Shown: positions 1-13,400, counted from the first letter of the stretch. The stretch: DNA of 64,000 nt from Wuchereria bancrofti (GCA_005281725.1 SSBO01000012.1:2834194-2898193), one strand, 5' to 3'. Numbers and translations: made by a program. Notes: generated by a model from the letters alone, not told the origin.

Positions 1-1975
1 AAATCCTTTAAAATTTTTTTCCCTCGTTTTAAATAGTTATTACGAAGTTGTCGACCACTTCTCAAAAAATCTTTTGAGAATTTGCTACAGCCTTTCTGTT
101 TGAACATTTTATTTAAAGTGCTCATTTTGAATGTAAAACAACAAACATTGTTTGCATTAATGTAGAAATTTTGATTTAGATTTTTAATAGAAATTTATAC
201 AAAAGTTTTGTAGGATTTTTTAAGAAAAATAAATCTTCACACAAACAAAAATTTGGTGTATCAAAAAGATGCTAAATTGTCGATTACTTTTTAAAATCAT
301 AATAAAACAGCAAAAATAGAGCATGGTAATTTTATGTAAGTTATTAATTCTAAAAAACTCATAGATTTATCTATTTCAATTGAAATCAGGGAAGTAGCTT
401 TGACTGGAAGTTGATATTTTATTCGAGAACTTAAGCTCCACACGCCACCTTCAAATATTACATAAAGAAAACATTTTTCATGAATCACAACAAAAGCAGT
501 GGTAAGGAATTTACAAGACAGTCTTTGAAGATTCTATTATCCAAGAAATGATACGATCATAAAATCACAATGAATATACAAATTTGCTTTCGGAAATTTT
601 TTACACTACTAAGTGGCGTTTCAATGTGAAGTTCATTTTGAAAGAAGTTTCAATTTCTAAAGAACTGAATTTTATAGACGGTATTGTTTTCCTGCAACAT
701 CTTGAAAATAGTTTCATATACTGTCAGTATTCAACATCCAGTACTGGCTGAAAAAAGTAAAATTTTTTGCTGAACATACCAGTTCCTGCAAGGATAGCTG
801 TTAATTTTTACATGGTAATTTGGAGATTTGGAACATTCCAGCAATCCTATTCATCTGTCGTGGAAGTTGTATCACTAAGACTGCTCCCGGTTCGGGTAAA
901 ATCACAATATAAACCAAGAGACGGACAATATTAACTGTGAGAGATGGCGTTTCATCGGAAGCCGACAAATTTTTCGATGGTGGACTATTTGGAAAATTAA
1001 CTGTAAGATTTTTTGGTTGTTGTTGAAAAAAATATGAAAGTCAGTGACTTCTATTTCCACACATAATGCAGTGATGATGATTTGATGGTAACATTCATAA
1101 AGGAATGACATTAAAGGATGGATGAGAGGATGTCAGCCGACTTAGAGGAGATAAAAATAAAGGTTAAAAATTTCTCGTTAGACATTTCCAGTTGAGGAAA
1201 AACTTTTTCTGTTTATCTTTTTTCGATCAGTAAAAAAGTAAAGCGCTAAAGAACGACACACTATTTTTACTGAACAACAAACTACATTTCAGCCATTTTG
1301 ATATATGAGCAAAGTGCTCGCTGTTATTTTAAATTGGTTAAATAAAGCGCGCTTTTCAAGACGTTAGTATCGTACTGTAAAATTGATGATTTTATTTTAT
1401 AAATTTTGGATACTCAAGAAAGAATTCAGAATCTCAGTTTTAGCTTTGACGAATGGAAGGTATAGCACTGAAACTTCTAAATACAAAATTTTTTTTGCCA
1501 TACTAATTAATGGAAAGTTTTGAATGTTGTTTCCTTTGAATGAGACATAAACAATCTTATAGCTAAGCATAAAACTGTCATGAATTTGATAGTAATAAAA
1601 GCAAATGGACGTTATGAAAATAGCATAAACGATTGTTGTTCTTATAAGGACCTTATAGAGTAATGGAGTTTCAAGTTAGATTAGATAGAAGCAGATTTGT
1701 TTGTTACTCAACTTTTTCTCGAAAAAAACTCATTTGAAACAATCAGATCACTATAACAGTTTACATCACCTCTTGATTATATCAGTGTTAGTTGACATTC
1801 TTGCTGCACTTCTTAGTAGTTCACTAACACACAAATGGTAAGAATTGATTCAACGATGTTAGTAGAGTTGCGTTAAGGAATTGAAAACAAAGGTTACTGT
1901 CACTATAAATTAATTTTTATTAGCAAAACAGATTGGATCGATAGAAAATAATAATGTAATGGAGGAAAATGATAC
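1..1975. other. AT-rich stretch downstream of the claudin-like exon
   Basis: This stretch should hold the remaining exons of the minus-strand claudin-like gene, or its long first intron, but I could not chain any exon to it with confidence. The best candidate is a minus-strand open segment running down from position 1000, preceded by a CTTACAG acceptor. It contains a hydrophobic run reading RLLVYIVILPEPGAVLVI and would fit a later transmembrane helix. Its start phase does not match the end of the first exon, so at least one more exon would be needed between them. The rest is low-complexity A/T sequence with no recognisable gene. Confidence 0.3.
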
Positions 1976-2080
1976 CTGATAGTCAGTCCATGAGTCAGTA
2001 GCCAAAGCCAATGTGATCAACGCTAGACCAAGTAGGCCAAAAACGCTCGTGAGGGACAACAGTAAAGGCGAGGACCACAT
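1976..2080 (-). CDS. First exon of a claudin/PMP22-like four-transmembrane protein (partial)
   Basis: Reading the minus strand from the ATG at 2080 gives 35 codons that end exactly at a CAG|GTATCA splice donor at 1976. The peptide starts MWSSPLLL and runs into a hydrophobic helix (residues 5-27) that ends in the motif LALATDSWTDYQ. A first helix followed closely by an ATDSW-type tryptophan motif is typical of claudin, PMP22 and nematode claudin-like membrane proteins, where the first extracellular loop begins at that point. The exon lies in a GC-richer island, as expected for a 5' end. Frames overlapping it on the same strand (to about 2314) are longer but have no family features. The loop with the W-GLW-C-C motif and the other three helices were not found. 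The assignment rests on one exon, so the exact family is uncertain. Confidence 0.55.
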
Positions 2081-4316
2081 GACCGCACACGGTGACAGCC
2101 CTTAGACAAAGTGTGTGTGTGTGATGTGACGAGATGAGATGATGGTGCGCAGCAACTCCGCACTGTCCTCCTCCTTCGTTATCGTCGTGGTCGCTGTCTC
2201 CGTCGCTACTACGTTTGCGGAGACGAAGGGCACACAGCAGGTTACAGCAGTGCACACAGCAAGTGACATACATACACCTTTATGAACAGAGGCATTACAC
2301 TCGCATCCCTGCAAGCGACATGTAAGATAAGCTCATTCGTAGCTTGCAGATATCGGCCAGTAGGTTAGCTGTGTATCACGCTTACTGTGACTGTTGCTTG
2401 ATCTGTAAAAAGCTAAGTTAAGAATATGCGGGATAAACCTGAGACATGACAACTGCTTGTTAGATCATCAGCGCATTATTGTTATTTGTGTAGAGAAAAT
2501 TATATCCTTCTCAATGGAGATGATAGTAAACCTAGTACAATAATATCATTCTTTTCAGTTCCCGTCCCAAAGGTTATTGGTCATTCAAAATCCTGTATGA
2601 GCCTATTTAGAGGCGGGCATTGAGATGACGCAGGTTTGATCGAATGCGATATAGCACACGACGGTGACCTTACAAATGAAACATCCCGTGCAACACCGTT
2701 CATCATACAACAAGACGGTAGTAATATCAGTACGCTGTTCATCCATACCCTCCTCCATTACCTACAGACCCTTAAGATTAAATGTTGCTACGAAAAACCA
2801 TAAAAACGACCATTAATTTTCCCTCCTCTCTCTTGTACTGCATGAAACTATTTAAAAAATGAATTATCGGCTACAGCAGGAAATTTTTCTTTCATAAATA
2901 TGAATGATCAATTATACTATCTGATATCAAAAAAATTTAACCATTAACAATTTACTACAACTTATCTTATTAAGTGACACTTTGCCTTTTTAAGTAACTC
3001 ATAAGTTGAACAGGTTAAGATAAATATCATTGCTTTGACTCAGCTAAAAAACAAATTCAAATTCATTTCTTTTGACAGCATTAATGAATCCAGTTATGTA
3101 AATCCACCCATTTAAAATAAATTCTTAAAGATGGATTACTGGGAATTCTAAATTAAATATCTGCAACTTTTTTTTGTGGTTATTCAAAATTTTGCTATAG
3201 CACAGAAGTGATTATACGATTCTGACTGAATTCCCACATGCTTATGATCTAAATTGATTTCAAGCAACAAAACCGGTTATTTCATAACTATTGTATGTTT
3301 CAAGTTTTTAAATCATACTCTTCGGACTTCTCTAATTAATCAAGAAAGGAATCATTCAAGGATTTTTCAGCTTTTCGATCTTTTCTTACTTCTCACTATT
3401 GGTATCATTAAACTTTTTCCTAGAAAAATTGCTTACATTTATTCATTCAGCACTCTCAGTTTGCCTTGTTATAATAGGCTACCATCCTACACATTTTCTT
3501 CAGCTTTCTTACGGTTTTCGAAGGATATCGTATCACAACTATCTGAGTACTTTGGATGTCCAGAGCAATTTGCGTAGTAAAGTTTGCCAGTTTTGTAAAT
3601 AAGCAGTTGTCAATATTGCTGGCATGTTGCAGTTCCAGAACAAATTAGAGAAGTACTGCTCGGTACTTGAAAATTAGTTTACAGAAGGTAAATGAATTTT
3701 CTTAAAATATGGACAAAGGAATTTGAGAAGGAATTCAATATGTACAATATGTTTACCTAACGAACGGTCATATTTTAAAATGTCAGAATGTATTTATGTT
3801 GTCTTATATACACATAGCATTGGGAAATTGTGATCAGTCAGAACTAAGCAAAATTTGCTAATTGATTCCAAGAGCTGTCTCATTTGCATTAAACACAATC
3901 CTAATGGAAATGGTGTGCTAAAGGTCCTAGTTTTTGTGGTACTGTTAAGACTATTAATAAAGCAGTGACAAGCACAAAATCAAAAAAAGTTGACTCGTTA
4001 GCTTGAATTTTGAGAAAGGAGTAACAAATTTCATGGGGCGAGGGAGGGGGAATATTTGCCCTAAGAACAAATTGTCACTCTCAAAGATGATAGAAAGATA
4101 ATCAAGCAGATAATACAAACAAAATTTCTTCTGTGAAATTACCGCGATATATATCTTTCAGCACTTCATTTTATTGAGAAGATATAAATAAGGCAGTACA
4201 ACCAAAACTGCTGCATCTCGATGGATTTCAAAACCGATTTGTCATTTAAAGAATTTTACATAAACATCAATTAACAGTGATTATATTTACAATGACCCGG
4301 AGAAGTGGTACTTTAA
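2081..4316. other. Intergenic region with GC-richer island at its left end
   Basis: Positions 2081-2340 are clearly richer in GC than their surroundings and contain a short GT repeat near 2111-2123. Because they lie immediately upstream of the minus-strand claudin-like start, they are probably its 5' untranslated region or promoter. From 2340 to 4316 I see only AT-rich sequence and chance open frames. Two overlapping plus-strand frames at 3254-3602 have no family features and are not called. A TTTATT at 4170-4175 is a plausible minus-strand AATAAA poly(A) signal for the Ras-like gene that ends at 4317. Confidence 0.35.
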
Positions 4317-6170
4317 CTATGATATCTTACAATCGCCTTCACCTAATGGTACTTCCTTATCGTGGTATTTCATTCTCAGTGACTGGTGCTTGGAGCGTCG
4401 TAAAAGACTGCCCGACCGATTGAGACCCTTTGGACTGTCTTTAGCTTTGCTAACCTGTAATTACCATGCATTAAGTTTTCTTGTTAAACGATGTTCAACT
4501 TCATAGACCAACAAACGATATTCAACTTCATAGACCAAAACTAAAGTGCTTATATATTTCTGTAGATCCCGCAGATTATCACAATTTCGAAAATTATTCG
4601 TTTAAAATGTAGAACACATTTCGAAAAAAAATTTACAAATTAGAAAACAATTCTTTGATACTCAAATGAATTTGCAGAGTTTTCGCGACTGGACAATTCA
4701 GAATTAAAAAATTCTTTTTCTTGTAAATAAGGCGCATCGTTTTTGTTTCGCCTGAAACACTTTCTCCATCCGATTTTCGAAACCGAAAATCTTAATTGGA
4801 ATTTGCAGAATAACACTGCTTTAAAAAGTATGCCCCCATTCTAAAAAAGGGTTGGAAATTGCTCTTGCATTTACCTTATCCAGTTAGGTAGTAAAGCAAT
4901 AATACTTACCCGCAATGACCAATTTCGATTAAGCTTCTTTGTTGGCGAAATCTCGCGAGATCTCAATTTTTGTTGTTTCGTCCACTTCTGAAAAAATTTC
5001 TGCAAATATTCATATTTTATGAATTCTCATACATCAAAGGAAGTGAAAGGTAAGGAAAGGGAGAGAATATAAAAAGATTGACAAGCAACATTTTGTTGGA
5101 AATTGATCGAATAATAAAATGTATTTCAGAAAGATGCTCAATAATTTTACAAAATCATAGGCAAGCATAAGGTGAGCGTAAGGGTTTACAAATCAGTCAA
5201 CGATTCAGCAGAAATAAATATTGAAGTTCATAAAAAAAATATTGAAATGTTCTGGACCACATACTTCAGAAGTATTTTGACAAAATAAAAAGAGCTGTCA
5301 TCTCTAGCTTACTTCTTCATCCAATAAACCACTTTGATCCAGAAAATTTCGGAATATTTTCACTGTGTTATAGTTCATTTTTGCAGAGGATTCGACATAA
5401 CTTATATTGAAATTTAAATGTTGCATCCATGCTTGAACTGTTGCTTCATAGACCTAAATCATTTTCGTCAAAAATCTGAGCAATACTAAATTGATATTAC
5501 GATTTTTATTTTGAATTATTGAAAACATTTCGGAAACATAATATTACTGACTGATGCTATTAATTTAAGTACTTTTTGAGGAGATGAATCGCACTTGTTC
5601 CCAACAACAACAGTTGGAAGGGTTCGAGCATCTTTTCGTTGCTGCACAATCTGTGACCATATGTCACTCATCTGAATTTATGATTTTGGGGATTTCTGAA
5701 TATGACAAAAAAATTTTTCAGATGTTTTTCTTGCGCAAAATCTCTCACATGAATTCCAACTGAAATTATAAGAACCTGCTTGAAACTAGCCACATCATTG
5801 ACAGCAAATACAAGCATGAATGCACTGGCGGATGCTATTGCAATTTTGCGCATGCCAGGATAGCCGAAATTTGTATCCAGAATTTCCAGTGATATTTCTT
5901 TTCCCTGTTTCAGCATAATGATTTTTATTGCTCGAAAAAACGAGATAGCAGGAGAAGATCCATAAGATAACTGAGATAATAGAAAGCTCCATCAAATAAG
6001 CACTAATTAAAACTAACAAAAACCTGTATATTGAAATCTCTCGAATAAAGATCTTCAACCGTTTCTCTGTATTTCTCATCGAAAGTTCCATGAAGATAGC
6101 GCCGAATGATTGATGTCTTTCCCACTTTTCCAGGACCCAACACAACTATGCGGAATCGTGTCTCTTCCAT
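4317..6170 (-). CDS. Atypical Ras-like small GTPase (RASD/Rhes-like), CAAX-terminated
   Basis: Six exons join in phase: 6170-6024, 5904-5776, 5671-5573, 5453-5313, 4987-4910 and 4454-4317, giving 243 residues. The start MEETRFRIVVL leads directly into the P-loop GPGKVGKTS (residues about 12-20). The effector region has YRETVEDLYSRDF, the guanine-specificity motif is NKCD and the G5 motif is ESSAK. The protein ends in a basic tail and CKIS, a CAAX box predicted to be prenylated (serine suggests farnesyl), so it should sit at a membrane. The tail is long and rich in K/R/S, as in RASD1/Rhes and related Ras-like proteins. The G3 motif is LDTNFGYPGM: the usual DTAGQE is gone and the catalytic glutamine is not present. 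That is expected of slow or GTPase-defective relatives and matches RASD-type divergence. All introns are GT-AG. I did not assign a C. elegans name. Confidence 0.85.
4489..4541. repeat. Two tandem 26-27 bp units in a GTPase intron
   Basis: Two adjacent near-identical copies share the core TTCAACTTCATAGACCAA. They lie in the last intron of the Ras-like gene, about 35 bases upstream (in transcription order) of the final exon. They look like a local slippage duplication, and no function is suggested. Confidence 0.7.
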
Positions 6171-8559
6171 CTCTATATATGTGGGAAGATGACATCGTTA
6201 TTGAAGTTTGGGTTCCATTTCTATTATCATAACGATTTTGTATGCTCTACGCCTTGGCGAAAATAATCACTTTGTAAGCCGAGTTGTCATTCCTATCTGT
6301 TAGTAAGTTTCCTGGATTTGATTATTTGAGCCATCAGCAGTCAAGAAATTAACATTTAAAAAATTCATGTAATTTATATCTTTTTATTTTTATTTTGCAT
6401 TGCTTTTACTGACCGTTACAATATACTTGTGATCCCTTCGAGGAAATCAGTATTTGCTTTAATAATCCAAATAAATTAATTCCTATCTGGTACTTAGCAA
6501 CATTTACTACAACCAATGCTTTCGTTTTGCTTCCTTAAATCTCATCAGAAAAAAATGTGAAAGCAACAAGAAAAAAAGACAAATATCGGAAAGAGCTGGA
6601 GAGGGAAGAAAATAATATTTTGTCCGTTATCACTAATTTTTCGCAGTCGTGAATTACTTTCAAACCTTTTCCAATAAAAGCTTCACGAAAGAAAAGTCTA
6701 AAAAGAGATTTTACGGTGATTTCAAAAACCACGGATTGCCTGACTAGACTGGCTATGCAAGAGACATCGCCGTGTTAACTGCTAAAGCATGCAATTCAAA
6801 CTGCCAACGGTCTTCGCAGAAACAGACTGAGTAAAATCTTCTCCTGAGTTTACTAGAAGATCACAGTGTTGCTTCGCTCAAAAACGAAGAGTCACTGCTG
6901 CTTTTGTATTGCGTTAGAGTTAGATTTTGTGCACTTCATGATGGTACATACCAAAGATAGTAAAAAGATAACCTGAAAGATTTTCAAGTGTCATCCCTCC
7001 TGAATCTGAGAGAAAAAAACTGTTAAAAGAATGCGGGAAAGATTTCGAAGATGCCATATTTACTTGAATGTACCGAGAGCTTTACTCGTTGCTTTAGCTA
7101 GGAATATTTTTTCCACCCTCATTTCTAATAAAATTTCATACTATTGGACAGCGGTAATTTGCTTTGGTGAAATTCCAAGTATTAGAGATAAAGGCATCAT
7201 GTGAACTTAATCCGTACCATAAAACCGAAATCCGACCAAACCGATTTAGCCGAAAATCATCAATCTGAAAAGTAAATAATCCCGCACTGTTTAATGACAG
7301 TGAATGCTGCGAATAAAAATTTTTTCGAAATCAAAATCGTGCTATGATTAGGCCCACATCGAAAGTAAAACTTACTAAGCTGTTGAAAAAGTCACGTTTA
7401 CTCAATGAAAAGAAATTATTGCAACTAAATTAGCAACTTCACCGAAATAAATTTTTAATGCAGCGATGTTAAATTTTGTTTTTCACAATTTCTAGGTTAA
7501 CTTTTTGGAAAAGAACATATCTTTCCAGAACATGCAGCGAATTTAATTTTGAATGCCTACTAAATTTTGAACACTTCTATTGCATGAAGCTGATGAAACC
7601 AGACACAAAGAGTCAAAGGTGCACATATACTGAAAAAATTTTTTTCAGCAAAAAACTCCTTTCATGTGATTTCATTCGAAATGTTGCAGGCACGATTTTT
7701 GAAGTAATAAATTTAGCTTAGATAACAGGAACTGATAAAGCAAGTGCCTCTCCCAAGAGAAAAATTCATAAGTTACAATTAAAGTTAATTTTTTAGGAAA
7801 ATTCAACAGTCTTGGAATAGTAATACGGAAGATATTTCACTAATTTCAGAGAATTGTTCACAAGGGTATCGTGATTTGTATTATTAAAGTTTTGTATGAT
7901 TAAAATTTGTGTTATAAAAATGTAAAATGTTCTTGGTTTTGCTTTTTGACATGTACTACGAGAGGAATCACATTCTCGAGATAACTGTTTGGCTAGGATG
8001 TTTTCTCATTGAACACTCAATATTGATAAAATTGGATCGTGTATATTCAATTTTTTTGCTGGTTCTGAAGTTTTTTTGTTTCATGTAAAATTGTTAAAGG
8101 TAAAAGCTCAGATGCCATTCATATTGTAGCAGTACTGTTAAATGGTCAAACAGAATAGTGAAAAAAAAATAATCAGCTGATTCATTTTCCACGTCCTTCC
8201 TGACCTGTCCATTATTTGATACTAATGTGAAAAATATTAAGATTAGTATAAGATCACATTAAAAGTTTTTTTTTTTGGTGTATGAATGCTTAGCACAGTT
8301 TTTCCTTGAATCTTTAGAAAAAGAAACATGAAGCATAATTTTTTGTTTTTGGTAAACAGATTGAACTGAAACTAAGTTGGCATGCAGATACTCGCAATAA
8401 CATGACAAAATCGTTAGAAATCGAATCTGTAGCTGGTGATGAAAGAAGCGAGAGTAAAAGACAGGTTATATATATTATTATAAAACAATAATATCCAAAG
8501 CGATTCGATAAATAAAAGAACCCTATTTTACAATTACAAGCAAAAAGAAAAATTCAAAT

Positions 8560-8612
8560 AATGCAATAACCAACTCACAAATAATACTCATTTGTGAGTT
8601 GGTTATTGCATT
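8560..8612. repeat. Perfect 23-bp inverted repeat with a 7-base loop
   Basis: The left arm 8560-8582 and the right arm 8590-8612 are exact reverse complements (core CAATAACCAACTCACAAAT). They are separated by the seven bases AATACTC. Pairing stops abruptly at both outer ends. The flanks are AT-rich and non-coding. It could be a hairpin RNA, a remnant of a small inverted-repeat element, or a cruciform-prone site. The sequence alone does not decide between these. Confidence 0.85.
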
Positions 8613-10104
8613 GTTTTATCTACAAATAGTGAAGGAAAAATCTGTAAAATGCTTCAAAGACCGAGAAGCAGAAGCAATGGAGAGGTATGTATAATGAAAA
8701 GGAAACCATGGAAATGCCTCATTTTGTTTGCAGAGCTGAACAAAAGAGGGAGAGGAAAAGAGAGGAGGAAAGAAAAATACATGGCTACTATTTGTTTTCA
8801 GCGTAAAACACCTGGAAGTATAAGATGACAAGTCTACTTCCTTTCTCGACTTCGCAACTTTTCAAAGAAGTTACTTACTAAGGAACGTCTCCTCTGTTAA
8901 GCAAATCATATGAGTGTCGCCGTTCAAGAAATGAATAGATCGACACGGCAACTGAGGAAAGATATACACTGGAAAGGGACATATTCAGAATAATGATGAA
9001 AATTCAAGCACTCTACTTCAGGATATATTAAATACGGTAGGCGGAGCTCCCACAGCATACGTTCTGATTTACTTCAACTTTTTGTTTCTAACAATTCATA
9101 GACAGATGAAATAAATATTCCCTTAATTAATATTACTCTTTCTAAGGTTTCCTGACTATTTTTGACATAGCTAATGAAATGAGAAACTAAATCCAACTCT
9201 GTAGTATAAAAAGGTGCCGACATACTAAGTCTGTTATCAATATTAAAACTTCAATTTCTAACACGCAGTTACAACCAACATTTTTCTGCTAGAATTTCAA
9301 AAAATCTTAGACATACCGTTGATTGATTGAAGTTGAATAAGCTCGCAAGAGATTCCAGCTCATCCGTTAATCGGCTGATTCGTAAATTGCTGGCAAATAA
9401 GAATAACAACATACCCTGCAGGATTAAAAACCGTTGTTGTATAAATCTCAGACTCTCATGTACTCAGCACTTTTTTTTCTAATTAAATAAGCTATTAAAT
9501 TGTGTCACACAATCTGTCCCCTTCAGAATCAGTCTGCTAACACGTAACTTCTAACTGAAATGATATGGAACACAAATAGCAATAAGTGATGATCAATCCA
9601 ACACTGATTCATAATGGACTAAAATTAATGCTCTCAAAAGATCTGGAAGACAATTAATTGTGCTCATGGTATGATCATATGAACACTTGATGAGGAATAG
9701 AAAAAAGACTGCGAATCTCTTTATGAGCTACGTACAACCCAGTACAACTTTAGGAAGATTCAGCACCGAGACTATCGAGAGCTGTACTCTTAAATTATTC
9801 ACTAAAAATGTCTTATGCTCGGCTGCATTTTCATGTTCCACTACGAACCTTACGTAGCTTTTTGCGATGCTTATCTTAGTAGCAATTTGCCAGATTTTCC
9901 GAATTCTTTTTCGGTTCAAAACTAAAAGCTTTTTAATCGTTAGTTACGATTTTGCTACCAGTAACTCAGGATGAAAAACAGTAGATATTTATATCAAACG
10001 ATAAAATGACATACGCAAATCCACGTATACATACATAATAATTGGCGTACGTAACAACTGACTTTTTTATGTAGCAAGGTATTTCTTAAACAATTAGATG
10101 GGAG

Positions 10105-10135
10105 AACGCGCTCAAAAATTTGACGCGAGCGCGTT
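10105..10135. promoter_or_regulatory. GC-rich palindrome upstream of SUZ12
   Basis: The arms AACGCGCTC (10105-10113) and GAGCGCGTT (10127-10135) are perfectly inverted around a 13-base spacer, in an otherwise AT-rich stretch. They lie about 300 bases before the inferred SUZ12 start codon. CG-rich inverted motifs of this kind can be binding sites for dimeric factors in promoters, but no known factor is assigned. The functional reading is inference from position. Confidence 0.3.
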
Positions 10136-10438
10136 GGTCCCAAAGCGAAATGTGCACGCAACGCAGGTGGCATTTACCATTTCCATTATACTGCATAGCA
10201 TGCAAATGAGTGGGGGAATGTTACGCAATGACTGTTTGACGGAAGTTGCGTGAGGTGTAGTACCAATTTATTGGAGTGTTGTTAAGTAGACGTTACAGAT
10301 TTGTGGTTATTATCCTACTTCATAGTATTTCTGGTCGTTTGTCTTGTGCCGATAGATAAATCATTCTAAATATTCCTAGATTGTTCCAGGTATGTCTGCC
10401 TATTGGTCGCTGAATGTGTTGTAATTCAGCGAGGTACG

Positions 10439-13400
10439 ATGAGCCCTGAGAAGGGGAACACTCGATGTCAAGCTGGTAAGGTTTCTGTGGTATTTCATTG
10501 CTATTTAAAAGTAATCTGTTGCAATGATTCTGAATTGACAAACTGAAAATTAGTAAAATAAGCCCCTTCTAACAGAACCTCGTAGAACGGAGACTCGAAG
10601 TACGGCTGCAGCAGAGCTGAAACATAGTCCAAGTGGTTGTAGAACGTACGCTTCAACTTCACCCTATAAAACCAGGTTATTTGTTGTTTTACATTTATTA
10701 CACATCTGGAAGTTGCTTCATGTTGTGATCTGTTTGTTGTTGAAATAAGTATAGAGGGCGCTTATCCTTGCTGTTTTTTTGTACGCATTAATGCTAATGG
10801 TACTAAGCAAACAGTTTATTCTTCTAGAACCTTCTTTTTTTTTAGAAGGTTTTGATACTGTGGTAACGATTCATAGCTGATATTATAACTGTAAGAAAGT
10901 TCATTTAAACATGTTCTTCAGGCAACAGAGTAATGGAATAACGACAGAGAAGACTCGTTATACACCCGATTTTGCACCAGTACGCTCACGGCGGGGCTCA
11001 GCAGCACTAATCATACCTCCTCTTCCAGCAGTACCATCCACTGCCGCAGCAAGTAACTTGTAGTTTTATAGCAGTTGATTTTTTCATATTTGGTCTGAAT
11101 GACAAACAGAGTAATAGAATATTTCGTGAATCTATGTGCAGATTCCATTATTTTCATCTATTTAACTTCACTATTATCTAATATTGCTAACTTTTAATGG
11201 ATTCAGAAAAAAAAAGACGTCGCGGTAGAAATGACGATAGTGATAGTGATACTGCAAGTAGTAACTCAGGACCTGTGAATGCCAAACGAACTCGTTTATG
11301 TCACAGCAAGAATGATATTAAAAGTGTGGAAATAGTTGTTGGTAATGTTGTATCGGAAATTGAAGAAATTACGCAACAGAATGATGTGGCTAAGGTATTA
11401 TATTTTGTGTAGAACTATTCAGATGAATCCTGATATTTATGTTCCTCCAAAGTTTATGAAGACACTGTGCCATCATATGTGCCGTCATTTTAGGAAGGTT
11501 CTTATAAAAATTAAGGTCGCAAAGGTCATTTTTTTGTATGAAATCATTTGTTTTATTCGCTTCATGATAGCAGGACACTTCACATGATGCGCTGACAGAA
11601 CGACAACCTCAGAAGAAAACAGATTCCGATTTGGAGCAGCATTTCAAAAGTTCGTTATCACTTGCTGCTTATTTGCGTCCTTAATGTTGTCATTGAATAA
11701 AGCTTTCTTCATTGCTAATGCAAAATTTACCTTTTTTAATTAGTCGAAACAATTGTTTTTTTTGCAGAGGCTATTCGACTTTATCGATACATGTCACTGC
11801 CGGACACGCAAGTTGGTAGCGCTAGACCGGTATATAGGCCTTTCTTAAAAAGAAATTTGATATACATGAGACGATCTGCTGTAAGTTAAGAGATATTATT
11901 TCTAATTAGTTTTCGTTCTTATAATAACTACGGAACAATTTCAGTTCATTTCCGGTAGTTATGACTTCCCCACTCCAAGTATTTGTTCACTGTCTTTGTA
12001 TTATTGTAGCAGTCGATAGCAGTAGGAGATGATTGCATGCCTCCCCTTTGTCCACCAGCTGCTATTGGAAAAACTGGAATGAAGGCGAAGTCACGCAAAC
12101 ACGAAAATCTCATGAATATACTTCATGCAATCAGGCGAAGGAATGAAATATTAAAAAAGGTGTCGACTTTCCATGTACTATTTTCATTTCTTTTTTTTTG
12201 TTGCATACTCACTCTTAAACTTTTATATATTGTTTACATTTTTTCCCTGATTTCTTTTCCACCTTTCGGTTTAGATACTTGTAATTCATATATAAGTTAT
12301 GTTTCAGAATCCAAAAACAAAGTCATCAGGTTCAGCAGCTGTCTCATATTTGGTGCGTGTCTTAAAGCAGGACGAAGATAGCAGGAAAGGGGGTGGTAAG
12401 GATGCTTTGTCAAAGGAAACAAGAAGACATGTTAATTGCTCACATGCTACCTCAATGATCAAATTTATTGATGTTCGAAACAAAGAATTACCAGGTAGTT
12501 TTTTTGATATTTCCATCTCTTTGTAATGAAATGAGTAGTAATGACAATTATTTAAAGGTAATCGACATGCTGTTATTACGGTGTACCTTTCAAGTGAAGT
12601 CGATGGCGTCTTTAGCGAGATCGTAAGTTTTATTTTTCTTAGTGCATCTTTTTTGTTGCATTTTATGTTGTTGATTACAATACTAGTTCTATTATGAGAA
12701 ATCGTCATATGCAGAAATGTGAAGTAAAGTTATCTAGATGCGACTTCCTTCTGCTACAGTACAAATGCAGATAAATACTCGTGGTGAACCTGTTGCAATA
12801 GATTTACCATTATCTATTGGTTGCCCGTTGCATTGCAGTGGAAGACAAAGGTAACATTTTTTTGGGTTGACTGATAATGTAATTTAGAGTAACGAAGATA
12901 TTTGGGACAAGTTTCATAGGGCTAACTACATTCACTTATTCAGTATCATTTTTGAAGTATCAGTTTGTTTTGCAGGAATGATTATGTGATCATCCGTGTT
13001 ACGTTTTCGGGAGAAGAATTCGCTCATATTTTAGGAGGAAAATCATTAAGAAGTGTTCCATCAAGACAAATAGACAAAGATTCGAAAACAATCGTCCATG
13101 TAAGTGTGCCGAGAATTTGTGGAAATACTTTAAAATTTTTAAAGAGTATCCGTGAATCATAACATCTTGATTTATCGCAGTTTTGTGTGGCTTATTGTTG
13201 CTTCAAAGGAAGTAAAATCTAGTAAAAAAATATTACCATTATGAGAAAGCGAATAATGGATCGAAGCTTCAAACGGTGAAGGTCGCTGTGAGCCAAAATA
13301 CTAAGCTTTGGTATAGTAACTATGTAAATGGAGGAATTAAGTGTGACATAGCGAAACATCTAACGGTTTATTGATGTCGTTTTATTCTTTTCGTTATTTA

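Larger units (their letters stand above)
6171..10438. other. Intergenic region, no gene seen
   Basis: This 4.3 kb lies between the divergent starts of the Ras-like gene (minus) and the SUZ12 gene (plus), so it must hold both promoters. Open frames at 6535-6732, 7476-7721, 8616-8831, 9728-9919 and 10320-10541 have no splice-supported partners or family motifs. I treat them as chance. It contains a perfect hairpin at 8560-8612 and a GC-rich palindrome at 10105-10135. Confidence 0.5.

Noticed and set aside
5795..6145. 116-codon minus-strand open frame
   Set aside because: It overlaps the first and second exons of the Ras-like gene in another frame and has no family features.
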